A DNA stretch of 44,378 bases, from positions 1 through 44,378 of the forward strand of contig DAIRGA010000037.1 in the NCBI GenBank assembly GCA_036794825.1, read 5' to 3'. Source of the DNA: RZYY01 sp036794825 (lineage in GTDB: Bacteria; Bacteroidota; Bacteroidia; Bacteroidales; 4484-276). A model generated the notes under the pieces. The model saw only the letters and a list, made by a program, of their open reading frames with translations, did no database searches and had not been told where the DNA came from. Positions 30,117 through 38,920 of this stretch are shown here, piece after piece. The position numbers and the translations under genes were made by a program. The stretch's first letter is position 1. Each line of letters starts with the position of its first letter.

Positions 30117-31295
30117 TTATTCGATACTTGCCTGTTTTGGGCTGCGTGGTCCAATTTCGCCAATGATGTAATTCACCGCATTGATCTTGAATTTATCACT
30201 GGCACGCAAAATCATTTCAAGGTCGGAGGGGTATTCCATCTCTTTGGTGCCGAGAAGTTCGAAGGTTTCGGGCGCCAATGCGTTGATATCGCCCTTAAAA
30301 ATTGCCGACCGGTTGCTGAATCTGGATTCTCCGGTAATACTCTGCAAACCAACGATTTTTTCGGTTACGGCATCTCTAATTTCAACTGAACCACCGATCA
30401 GCATGGCTTTTTCCTTGATAGTTTCAGTTACATAGCAAGCGATGGTTTTGAGTTTAGGATACTCAATTTTATTTCCATTTTCATCGTAAATAAAATTTCC
30501 TGAGGCATCCAGTTGGTAAGCTATCCCGTCCTGAACCTTCGCCGTTTCGACATAATTGGCTTCACGGGTGTTTTCGGGAATGATTTTTACATCGAAAATG
30601 TCAACCGCTATCTTGTAATGGAAATTTTTCACCTCAGTCTGCTTGTAATGAAAGTTATAAAACGGCGTATTCATGGGCGTCAGATCAAGGTAGAGCAGCT
30701 CGTCTTCCTGTTCCGGTGGCAAATAGCCCGAAAAACGATTGGTTACGGTGTAAAATACCTGCACTGGTTCGATGCTCACAAACTTTGCCAGCAGTTCGTC
30801 GCTGTCTTTATAGCCCGGCGTAAGTTCCTTCACTTTTAACAGGTTTTCGTATGCTTTCTGCACATCCGTAAGATTTTCACTCTCTAATTGCTTTAAAGCC
30901 AATGCATAATGGTACTGAGTAGCCTTTATGGATGCCTGTGCGATGTAGTCTGAATAATCTGCAGGTTTAAACTGCATCAGTGCTGTGGTGGTGTCGGCCA
31001 GTGAACCGGATTTTTCCTGACGGGCAATAATTGACTGGTATTTTTGTAAAACTTCCGACCAGATATCGGGCTGACCAGAGAGTTTGAGCCGTTCGATATG
31101 AGCGAGATCCTGCCTGACCGACTCATTCAGCACCTGGTCGAGTTGTGTGATTTTATTCTGGTCTAAAGGTTTCTTTTGTAACGATTTAACCAGTTCGTCG
31201 AGTGCTTCATCATATTTTCTGCTTTCGATCAGCCGGTCAGTGCCCGAGCATGCTACCAGCATCGAAATCAAGAATATACCTATCAATTTTCTCAT
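30117..31295 (-). CDS. Lipoprotein of unknown function
   Basis: A 392-aa protein with a lipoprotein signal: MRKLIGIFLISMLVACSG, lipobox LVAC with Cys16. The N-terminal half looks like TPR-type helical repeats (SRKYDEALDELVKSLQKKP, YHYALALKQLESENLTDVQK). The C-terminal half appears beta-rich. The open frame extends to 31349, but the lipoprotein signal fixes the start at 31295. I do not recognise a named family. It lies divergent from the RND exporter and 21 bases downstream of... the dehydrogenase gene start, on the same strand. Confidence 0.82.
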   Translation of the reverse strand: MRKLIGIFLISMLVACSGTDRLIESRKYDEALDELVKSLQKKPLDQNKITQLDQVLNESVRQDLAHIERLKLSGQPDIWSEVLQKYQSIIARQEKSGSLADTTTALMQFKPADYSDYIAQASIKATQYHYALALKQLESENLTDVQKAYENLLKVKELTPGYKDSDELLAKFVSIEPVQVFYTVTNRFSGYLPPEQEDELLYLDLTPMNTPFYNFHYKQTEVKNFHYKIAVDIFDVKIIPENTREANYVETAKVQDGIAYQLDASGNFIYDENGNKIEYPKLKTIACYVTETIKEKAMLIGGSVEIRDAVTEKIVGLQSITGESRFSNRSAIFKGDINALAPETFELLGTKEMEYPSDLEMILRASDKFKINAVNYIIGEIGPRSPKQASIE

Positions 31296-31447
31296 AGCAG
31301 TTATTCCTTTATCAAACGAAAAATTACTTGTTCTGATGCCAAACTTCACGCGATAAAAATTAAAAACGTAATTTCGAAGCCTGAAACTTTAGTACTCAGA
31401 ATAAAGCGCATTTGAAACAATTTTAGTACCAAACGAAGATCAACAGT

Positions 31448-33850
31448 ATGTGGACTTATCTGGCGAGATTGATACTACGAAGAAGGAACTGGAACCTGGC
31501 AATTATTGTGATTCTGACGATCTTTATGGCCTACCAGGCGCGCCAGGTGAGCCTTTCCTACGAAATGACACAGATGTTGCCTGCTGCCGATTCAACCAGG
31601 GTAATTTACGACGAGTTTAAAAAGACCTTTGGCGAAGACGGCAGTGTGATATTTATCGGTATGAAAGACCCCAACTTTCATCAGATTGATGAGTTCAACG
31701 ACTGGTACGATCTAACCGAAGAAATTCATGCGATCCCGGGTGTGGAGGGAGTGTTGTCGGTTTCACGGTTGTTTAACCTTGTAAAAAACGATTCGCTGCA
31801 ACGATTTGACCTCGAACCCGTTTTTAAGCAGAAACCACAGTCGCAGCCAGAGCTCGACAGCCTTATCAATGTCGTTTACGGCCTGCCCTTTTACGATGGA
31901 TTGCTTTTTAACCGGGAGACCCATTTCACCATGATGGCTGTTACGCTCGACAAAGAGGTGCTCAACACCAGAGAGCGTGTCGGGATGATATACAAAATTA
32001 AAGAAGCCGGCGAAAGGTTTGGCGAGGAACACAATATACAGATACACTTTTCCGGCCTGCCTTACATCCGAACGATAACTGCCAAAAAAATCGAAAGCGA
32101 ACTGCTGTTTTTCGTGGTGCTGTCGCTGGTTGTAGCCTCCATAATTCTGATGATATTCTTCAGAAACTGGAAAATCGTTGCCGCAACCATGCTCATTGTA
32201 GTTATCAATGTGGTGTGGCTCATGGGGTTTATACATCTGTTCGGATACAAGATAACGGCAGTTATCGGAATCCTGCCCCCGCTGCTCATTGTGATCGTAG
32301 TGGAGAATTGTATTTTCCTGCTCAACAAGTATCATCACGAAATACTCAGGCATGGCAACAAAATAAAAGCATTAACCCGCGTGGTGATGTTCATTGGCAA
32401 CGCCAACCTGCTCACCAACACCACTACGGCTGCCGGCTTTGCAGCATTTATCATCACCGGAAACCAGGTGCTTATTGAGTTTGGCCTGGTGGCATCCGTC
32501 AGTATTATGGTGGCTTACCTGATGACGCTTTTCCTGATCCCGATTTTATTCAGTTTTCTGCCACCGCCGTCAATCAAGCACACCATTCACCTGGAGCATG
32601 GCCTGGTGAGCAAAATGGTTGAATGGGTGGTTGTTATTGTGCAGCGCAAAAGAAGCCTGATCTATGCAATTACCGTGGTACTGGTGCTGGCCGGAGGTTA
32701 CGGAATCTCATTACTCAAAACAACCGGCAACATAGTTGATGATATTCCACAAAAGGACCCGCTTTACCGCGATCTTGTATTCTTTGAAGAGAACATCAAA
32801 GGCGTGATGCCCCTTGAGTTTTCCATTGATACAAAGAAAAAGCGGGGTGTGATGCAGATGGCTACTTTTACCAAAATAGAAGAGTTGCAGCAGGTTTTGG
32901 CCGAATACCCGGAGTTGTCAAAATCGTTGTCGCTGGCGGAGGTGCTTAAATTCGCCAAGCAGGCCTTTTATGGGGGTAATCCTGAACGCTACCAGCTGCC
33001 CAATAACCAGGAGCGTAATTTTATCCTGCGATATGTGCCGGACATGAAAAATGATAAGCGGTCGCTGGCCAACTCCTTTGTGGATACAAGCCTTCAGCTA
33101 ACCCGCGTATCGGTTCAAATGGCCAATATCGGAACCAAAGACATTCAGCGCATAAAAGATGAACTGGCGCCGAGGATTGACTCTATTTTCCCTCCTGAGC
33201 AATACAAAGTGGATATAACCGGAACAAGCGTGATCTTTCTTAAAGGAACCAATTACCTGATAAGCAACCTGATAATGAGCCTTGTTCTTGCAGTCATCGT
33301 AATCACCATCCTGATGGCGATGCTCTTTACATCCGCCAGGATGATCCTCATTTCGATGGTTCCTAACCTTATCCCGCAAGTGATGACAGCAGCCATGATG
33401 GGATATCTTGCCATTTCGGTTAAACCCTCCACCATATTGATTTTCAGTATTGCACTCGGAATTTCGGTGGATAACGCCATCCATTTTCTATCCCGCTACC
33501 GATTGCATTTGAGGCTAAATAACTGGGCAATTAAAGTTTCGGTGATAGCCGCTCTGCGCGAAACCGGTTTCAGCATGATCTATTCCTCTGTGGTGCTGTT
33601 TTTCGGTTTTATAATTTTCACCCTTTCAACTTTTGGAGGAACGGAGGCGCTGGGCTACCTGATTGCATTTACGTTGCTGGTGGCTTTGTTATCCAACCTT
33701 TTTGTCCTGCCAACGCTTTTACTTTCGCTGGATAAAAGAATTACCACCAGAGCATTTTCTGAACCGCTGGTCGAGATTTTTGATGAAGAGATTGACATCG
33801 AACTGGATGATCTCAGGATTGAATCGCTCGATACGCGTGGCTCAGCTTAA
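31448..33850 (+). CDS. RND/MMPL-family exporter
   Basis: An 800-aa membrane protein of the RND superfamily, MMPL type. It has the duplicated layout: a first helix (NLAIIVILTIFMAYQARQV), a large periplasmic loop, then five helices around residues 215-370. A second copy follows with a helix near 405, a loop, and helices in 610-780. The DXXXXDXXXXF-like and GISVDNAIHFLSRYR segments are typical of RND pumps of the lipid or hopanoid class. The substrate is unknown. No adaptor or outer-membrane channel gene is adjacent, as is usual for single-gene MMPL exporters. Confidence 0.88.
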   Translation: MWTYLARLILRRRNWNLAIIVILTIFMAYQARQVSLSYEMTQMLPAADSTRVIYDEFKKTFGEDGSVIFIGMKDPNFHQIDEFNDWYDLTEEIHAIPGVEGVLSVSRLFNLVKNDSLQRFDLEPVFKQKPQSQPELDSLINVVYGLPFYDGLLFNRETHFTMMAVTLDKEVLNTRERVGMIYKIKEAGERFGEEHNIQIHFSGLPYIRTITAKKIESELLFFVVLSLVVASIILMIFFRNWKIVAATMLIVVINVVWLMGFIHLFGYKITAVIGILPPLLIVIVVENCIFLLNKYHHEILRHGNKIKALTRVVMFIGNANLLTNTTTAAGFAAFIITGNQVLIEFGLVASVSIMVAYLMTLFLIPILFSFLPPPSIKHTIHLEHGLVSKMVEWVVVIVQRKRSLIYAITVVLVLAGGYGISLLKTTGNIVDDIPQKDPLYRDLVFFEENIKGVMPLEFSIDTKKKRGVMQMATFTKIEELQQVLAEYPELSKSLSLAEVLKFAKQAFYGGNPERYQLPNNQERNFILRYVPDMKNDKRSLANSFVDTSLQLTRVSVQMANIGTKDIQRIKDELAPRIDSIFPPEQYKVDITGTSVIFLKGTNYLISNLIMSLVLAVIVITILMAMLFTSARMILISMVPNLIPQVMTAAMMGYLAISVKPSTILIFSIALGISVDNAIHFLSRYRLHLRLNNWAIKVSVIAALRETGFSMIYSSVVLFFGFIIFTLSTFGGTEALGYLIAFTLLVALLSNLFVLPTLLLSLDKRITTRAFSEPLVEIFDEEIDIELDDLRIESLDTRGSA

Positions 33851-33890
33851 TTTTTGAATAGAATTAATAACTTTAAAAAAATCAACGAAC

Positions 33891-34754
33891 ATGAAAGGAA
33901 TCATTCTCGCAGGGGGAGCAGGCACAAGGCTGCATCCGATTACGCTGGCCATCAGCAAACAACTGATGCCCATTTACGACAAACCGATGATCTATTACCC
34001 GCTTTCGGTTTTAATGATGTCAGGCATCCGCGACATCCTTATCATCTCAACTCCGACCGACCTGCCGAATTTCGAGAAACTTCTGGGCGACGGGTCACAA
34101 ATCGGCTGCAATTTCAGCTACAAAGTCCAGCATGTTCCCAATGGCCTTGCCCAGGCATTTGTTCTTGGCGAAGAGTTTATTGGCAGCGAAAAAGCCGCAT
34201 TGATCCTGGGAGATAACATTTTCTACGGCTCGGGTTTGCAGAATCTCCTCCAGGAAAACAATGACCCTGAAGGCGGCGTGGTGTTCGCTTACCACGTGTC
34301 TGATCCTGAAAGGTATGGCGTTGTTGAATTTGATGAAAATCAGAAAGCGATTTCCATCGAAGAGAAACCCAGGCAGCCAAAATCCAATTTTGCTGTGCCA
34401 GGACTCTATTTTTACGACAACAGCGTTGTGGAAGTGGCAAAAAATATCAAGCCCAGCGCCCGGGGTGAGTATGAGATCACCGACGTAAATCGCTATTACC
34501 TTGAAAACGGAAAACTAAAAGTCGGGATTTTGAGCAGGGGAACGGCCTGGCTCGATACCGGAACTTTCGAATCATTGTTGCAGGCATCGCAGTTTGTCGA
34601 AGTCATCGAGCACCGCCAGGGACTTAAAATTGGTTGTATCGAAGAAGTTGCTTACCGCATGGGATTTATTGATGCCGGCAAGCTCGAGGAGATTGCCCAG
34701 CCGCTGCTCAAAAGTGGCTATGGCGAGTACCTCATCCGCCTGCTAAAAAGGTAA
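33891..34754 (+). CDS. rfbA: Glucose-1-phosphate thymidylyltransferase
   Basis: A 287-aa RmlA/RfbA enzyme making dTDP-glucose from dTTP and glucose-1-phosphate. The N-terminal nucleotide loop is GGAGTRLHPIT at 8-18, followed by KQLMPIYDKPMIYYPL. The active-site segments LILGDNIFYG, EEKPRQPKSNFAVPGLYFYD and RGTAWLDTGTFESL are complete. The usual partners rfbB, rfbC and rfbD are not in this window. The gene is 40 bases after the RND gene on the same strand. Confidence 0.95.
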   Translation: MKGIILAGGAGTRLHPITLAISKQLMPIYDKPMIYYPLSVLMMSGIRDILIISTPTDLPNFEKLLGDGSQIGCNFSYKVQHVPNGLAQAFVLGEEFIGSEKAALILGDNIFYGSGLQNLLQENNDPEGGVVFAYHVSDPERYGVVEFDENQKAISIEEKPRQPKSNFAVPGLYFYDNSVVEVAKNIKPSARGEYEITDVNRYYLENGKLKVGILSRGTAWLDTGTFESLLQASQFVEVIEHRQGLKIGCIEEVAYRMGFIDAGKLEEIAQPLLKSGYGEYLIRLLKR

Positions 34755-34840
34755 CAACCTGTCGGTGGAATTATCTTAATGAATTGCAGTGAATTTCTTT
34801 ATCCTGCACAACCATTATTATCTATCTTGAATCTATTGAA

Positions 34841-35818
34841 ATGGAAGAATATACCCGCTATTCTGAACAGATCGAAAGCAAACTGAATTCACTGGCATTG
34901 CCCGGTAACCCCGCCAGGCTTTACGATCCGATTCGTTACTCTCTCCGGCTGAAAGGAAAACGCCTGCGTCCGGTTCTGACGCTTGCAGCCTGTGACCTGT
35001 TTGGGGGACAAGCTGAAGATGCCATTGACGCGGCGGCAGGAATCGAGATATTTCATAATTTTACGCTCCTTCACGACGACATCATGGATCAGGCGCCTTT
35101 GCGGCGGGGAAAGGAGACCGTTTATAAAAAATGGAATACCAATGTGGCCATCCTTTCGGGCGATACCATGTTTGCGCTGGCTTACCGGTTGATATCTGCA
35201 AAACGCTCTGATAATCTTAAAGATATACTCGATACCTTCACACAAGCGGCTATCGAAGTATGCGAAGGGCAGCAGATAGATATGGATTTTGAAACCGCCA
35301 CCAATGTCACTATCCCCGCTTATATTGAAATGATACGACTCAAAACCGCAGTGCTGCTCGGCGCCTGCCTCAAAATCGGCGCACTCTCGGCCAATGCTGA
35401 CATCAGGCAGGCTGACCTGCTTTACGATTTCGGCATTTACGCCGGATTGGCATTCCAGCTGCAGGATGATCTGCTTGATGCATTTGCCTCAAACGAGAAA
35501 TTCGGGAAAAGTATAGGGGGAGATATTCTGGCCAATAAGAAGACTTTTCTTTATCTTAAATGCCTTGAACTGGCTTCCCAAACAGATCATACTAAACTTT
35601 CGGAACTCTTTTCCGGCTCCATCAGTTACGATCCTGAGGTCAAAATCCTTCGTGTTCTGGAAATTTACAATCGTTACAATATCAGGCAATTAGCCAAAGA
35701 AGAAATGGAACGATATTTTAATAAAGCCATTTCTTGTCTGCACATGGTAAAAGCCGATGAGCATAAAAAAGCTCAACTGAGGAATTACGCTGAATGGCTC
35801 TACAAGAGAGATTATTAA
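34841..35818 (+). CDS. Polyprenyl (trans-isoprenyl) diphosphate synthase
   Basis: A 325-aa all-helical prenyl transferase. The first Asp-rich motif is DDIMD at 79-83 with the following LRRG, and the second is DDLLD at 209-213 in FQLQDDLLDAF. It condenses isopentenyl diphosphate onto an allylic diphosphate. The chain-length region before the first motif (IEIFHNFTLLHDD) has bulky Phe residues, which hints at a shorter product (farnesyl or geranylgeranyl), but the exact product is not certain. Confidence 0.92.
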   Translation: MEEYTRYSEQIESKLNSLALPGNPARLYDPIRYSLRLKGKRLRPVLTLAACDLFGGQAEDAIDAAAGIEIFHNFTLLHDDIMDQAPLRRGKETVYKKWNTNVAILSGDTMFALAYRLISAKRSDNLKDILDTFTQAAIEVCEGQQIDMDFETATNVTIPAYIEMIRLKTAVLLGACLKIGALSANADIRQADLLYDFGIYAGLAFQLQDDLLDAFASNEKFGKSIGGDILANKKTFLYLKCLELASQTDHTKLSELFSGSISYDPEVKILRVLEIYNRYNIRQLAKEEMERYFNKAISCLHMVKADEHKKAQLRNYAEWLYKRDY

Positions 35819-35848
35819 TAAGACAATTTCTGAATCCCTGCAACAGGA

Positions 35849-38314
35849 TCATTTGAAGATGATCTGCATGTTTTCTTCATCCATCTCATACTCACCAATC
35901 TGAAGCAGCGTGATTTCGCCGAACATAATCTGGCCGGTGAGCTGATGATCCACCTGGATTTCAACATTCTCCAGTTTCATTTTACCGATCTGGATGGTTT
36001 TTGCTGTGAAAATCGAACGATTGGCAATGGAGCCCTCTCTGAAAATTCTGCCGGGATCACCTTGAAAATCATCGCGGGTGATGGCGCCGTCCTTGAGCAA
36101 CCTGAGAGCGCTTCCCAGCGAAATTGTCGGGCGGATGGCCTTCCGGTCATAGATGAAGTTGAAGTTTATCCCATTTATGATGCAGTCTGATTCGATAGCG
36201 CCTGTGGGTGTTAGCCGGTATTTAACGGATTTGATCTCCGGCTCGGTAATGATTTGCACGTTTACGCTGTCCAGGTCTGTTCTGATCCTCGGTTTGGGAA
36301 CGAAATCGTTGCTCAGGATCGAGAACTCCGTCCGGCGGTTCAGGGCATGAGCGGCCTCCCTCATCGGAACCGTTGGGAGCGAATCAATGTAAGTTTCGGT
36401 GAGCAGTGTTCCGGCGTTGAAAGTAATTCCTTCACGGGTGATGTCAATCACCAGCCTGCGGGGAACGCGTTCGCCATATCCCTTGGCAATCAGGCGGTCG
36501 GGATCAATTCCCCTCTGAATCAGGTAGTTTACTACCGACTCGGCGCGCCGCTGAGACAAAATGTCGTTGGACTCGAGGGTGCCCCTTGCATCGGTGTGCG
36601 CAGCCAACTCGATAACCAGGGTTTCATTGGCATCGAGGGTTCTGATAAGACCTTGCAGTGAATCCTGGAATTGTGGCTTAAGGTCCCATTTGGCCAGGTC
36701 ATAAAGAATCTCGGGCAAAAGGATGGGCTCGGCGGGTATGGCTTCGAGGTTGAAGTTGATTTCAAAATCCTTGCTGGCATCCACGCCAAGAGTAGTTTCC
36801 ATAGCTTTTTCAGTGAAGTACTTTGGCTTCTCCACCACCAGTTCGAAAGTAATCTCAGGTTTCACCTGGCCATTTACAAATTCATAATAGCCCACGGTGT
36901 TGGATTTTACCGAAACCGTTGTTCCGTCTGAACTTACAAGGCTTATGAGCGCCTCTTCGATGGGTTGCTGTGTGTTTTTGTCGAGTATTTTTCCACGTAC
37001 ATTATAGATTACGGGCGGATTGATGAAATAATATACGTCATCCCCACCGCGACCTCCCCGCCGGTTGGAAGAGAAGTAGCCTTCGTTGTTTCCGTCGGGA
37101 TGCCAGGTGATTCCGAAATCATCAAAATTTGAATTGATGGGTGGTTTCAGGTTAACAGGTTCTCCCCATGAGCCATCCTCCTGTTTCACAGATTTGAAAA
37201 TATCCAGTCCACCCATGCCCGGATGCCCGTCTGAGGCAAAATAGAGAACGCTGTCGCCCCGCAAGAACGGGAAAAGCTCTTCGCCTTTCGTGTTGATTAC
37301 TTCACCGAGATTACGGGGTGCAGTAAAATTGTCTTTTGCACTGTTGCGGGTTGCCACCCAAAGATCACGGCCACCGGCGCCACCTTTTTTTGTGGAGGCA
37401 AAGATGAGCATGGTTTCTGTGGGGTTGATGGCGGGATGACCAAACACGGAAGTGCTGTCGCCGCCAAGGTCAATCATTTCAGGTTCGCTCCATCCCCGGC
37501 CCTGCTTACTGGAAACATATATCTGGCAACCATTTTCGGTAACATTTACTCTTGTGCACCTCGTGAAATACATCCGGCTGAAATTCTGGTTAAAAGAAGC
37601 CTGACCTTCGTTGTCCTCAGTGTTCAGGGCTTCGGTATCGTCAATGGTTACCGGCTGGCTCCAATTGCCTTTTGCATCCTGTTTGGCAGTAAAAAGATCG
37701 GTAAAATTTAAACCCGTCCAGTCGTCAGGCTTTTTGCCGGTTACACCATCTCTCGAAGTAGTAAAAATCAATACTTTGCCGGTAGGGTCGCTATAGGCAG
37801 GTGAGAAATCATCCTCTCTTGAGTTGATCTTTTTAATCGTCTGCAATTTGAAATTTGAGGGATTCTTTTCCCATTCGATTGCAAGTTTACAGGATTGCAT
37901 ACCCGCATGTCCCAGCTGATCATCAGGAACGCGTTCAAGATAAGTCTGGTAGTTGGCCAATGCATCGTCGTAGCTGCCATTGGCGCGCTGCATATCAGCA
38001 AGCCGCAGCAAAACCAGCGGTTCAATCCGGTCGTAGTTGGTTCTGGTTAACCGCTTGTAAAAGGCTTCTGCTTTCTTGGGCTGACTCATCAACCGGTAGC
38101 ATTCGCCCATCTGGTAGGTGATACGGTTGCGTTCGAGCTTGTTTCGTTTGGCGCGGGCATAGGCTTTTTTGTACTTCGGGATGGCCAGCGAGTAGCGCAT
38201 GTTGTTGAAATCATCATCAGCTGCCTGTGTTCTTCTCGATTGTGCGTCTGCATCGCTTACTGGTAATACTAAGAAAATGAAGAAGATAGAAAGAATCAGG
38301 AAGGATGGTTTCAT
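35849..38314 (-). CDS. PorE-like OmpA family protein with C-terminal degenerate retropepsin-like domain
   Basis: An 820-aa envelope protein. Domains in order: signal peptide (FLILSIFFIFLVLPVSDADA), TPR-like repeats (about 30-140), a PD40/WD40-like propeller (about 160-430: FSPAYSDPTGKVLIFTTSRD, FASTKKGGAGGRDLW, YFASDGHPGMGGLDIF), a carboxypeptidase-regulatory fold (about 435-530) and an OmpA peptidoglycan-binding domain (AAHTDARGTLESNDILSQRR). This order matches PorE of the type IX secretion system. An extra 108-residue C-terminus (713-820, 35849-36175) looks like a retropepsin fold in which the active-site DTGA is replaced by DRKA. The open frame begins at 38335; the ATG at 38314 starts the signal peptide. 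Assignment to the secretion system is inferred, as no other T9SS gene is nearby. Confidence 0.87.
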   Translation of the reverse strand: MKPSFLILSIFFIFLVLPVSDADAQSRRTQAADDDFNNMRYSLAIPKYKKAYARAKRNKLERNRITYQMGECYRLMSQPKKAEAFYKRLTRTNYDRIEPLVLLRLADMQRANGSYDDALANYQTYLERVPDDQLGHAGMQSCKLAIEWEKNPSNFKLQTIKKINSREDDFSPAYSDPTGKVLIFTTSRDGVTGKKPDDWTGLNFTDLFTAKQDAKGNWSQPVTIDDTEALNTEDNEGQASFNQNFSRMYFTRCTRVNVTENGCQIYVSSKQGRGWSEPEMIDLGGDSTSVFGHPAINPTETMLIFASTKKGGAGGRDLWVATRNSAKDNFTAPRNLGEVINTKGEELFPFLRGDSVLYFASDGHPGMGGLDIFKSVKQEDGSWGEPVNLKPPINSNFDDFGITWHPDGNNEGYFSSNRRGGRGGDDVYYFINPPVIYNVRGKILDKNTQQPIEEALISLVSSDGTTVSVKSNTVGYYEFVNGQVKPEITFELVVEKPKYFTEKAMETTLGVDASKDFEINFNLEAIPAEPILLPEILYDLAKWDLKPQFQDSLQGLIRTLDANETLVIELAAHTDARGTLESNDILSQRRAESVVNYLIQRGIDPDRLIAKGYGERVPRRLVIDITREGITFNAGTLLTETYIDSLPTVPMREAAHALNRRTEFSILSNDFVPKPRIRTDLDSVNVQIITEPEIKSVKYRLTPTGAIESDCIINGINFNFIYDRKAIRPTISLGSALRLLKDGAITRDDFQGDPGRIFREGSIANRSIFTAKTIQIGKMKLENVEIQVDHQLTGQIMFGEITLLQIGEYEMDEENMQIIFK

Positions 38315-38413
38315 TGTAAAATATGAGGTGATCAACTTTTTTTCAGATTATTTTTACAAACTAAAGGTCATTTTTCGCCAGACTGCACCTAAACGAAGGT
38401 TTCGGCTGCTTTA

Positions 38414-38821
38414 TTATTTTTGATTTTCTGCAACTGAGCCGCTGCCGGCGGTTTCGCTGTTGCTATCGCTTTTCTCAGGTTCATCAGCATCAAGTTTATA
38501 GGGGTCTTCATATGGAACTGAAGCGCGGGTCTGATTGTCAACCGCTTTTTTGTGCTCTTTTGCCGGATCAACATCCAGCGACCCGATTTCCCTGAACTCA
38601 TCGGTAAACTCCTTTTTAATATTCCCGGCTGTCCTTTTAATGTCGCCAGTCTCTTTTTCGATCTCATCCCTGATCTGGCTGGTAGCTCTTTTAATTTCGT
38701 TGATGCTTTTTCCCATAAATCTTGCGATTTCCGGAATCTTGTCCGGTCCGAAGATCAGGAAAATCACCAGAACGATGATAAACAACTCGCCTCCGCTGAT
38801 ATTGAAAAATAGTAGTACCAA
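38414..38821 (-). CDS. tatA: TatA/TatB-type twin-arginine translocase subunit
   Basis: A 135-aa protein with one N-terminal membrane helix and the Tat pattern ISGGELFIIVLVIFLIFGPDKIPEIARFMGK. An amphipathic helix (INEIKRATSQIRDEIEKETGDI) and a polar Asp/Glu/Ser-rich tail follow. It would form part of the twin-arginine export pore. There is no ATG. The frame opens at 38857 (TTG), but that codon overlaps the -7 box at 38855-38862, so the TTG at 38821 (MVLLFFNISGGEL) is preferred. tatC is not in this window. secDF lies just upstream on the same strand. Confidence 0.85.
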   Translation of the reverse strand: MVLLFFNISGGELFIIVLVIFLIFGPDKIPEIARFMGKSINEIKRATSQIRDEIEKETGDIKRTAGNIKKEFTDEFREIGSLDVDPAKEHKKAVDNQTRASVPYEDPYKLDADEPEKSDSNSETAGSGSVAENQK

Positions 38822-38854
38822 TAGATAAATGTAAAAATGATGAATAACCAGCCG

Positions 38855-38862
38855 CAAAAGTA
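38855..38862 (-). promoter_or_regulatory. -7 promoter element of tatA
   Basis: Minus-strand TACTTTTG matches TAnnTTTG. It directly follows the secDF terminator and lies 33 bases before the chosen tatA start. Confidence 0.55.
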
Positions 38863-38899
38863 AAAAAAAGCCCCGACCTTGAGCAGTAAGGTCGGGGCT
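38862..38899 (-). terminator. Rho-independent terminator of secDF
   Basis: A perfect 12-bp stem, agccccgacctt with aaggtcggggct (38869-38880 / 38888-38899), has a 7-base loop and is followed by eight T on the minus strand. It lies 21 bases after the secDF stop codon. Confidence 0.95.
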
Positions 38900-38920
38900 T
38901 AACTTAATTTTTTAAGTGTA

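Noticed and set aside
31763..32353. Minus-strand 196-aa frame inside the RND exporter gene
   Set aside because: Composition is odd (His, Gln and Tyr rich) and it mirrors the coding strand; the exporter gene is clear.
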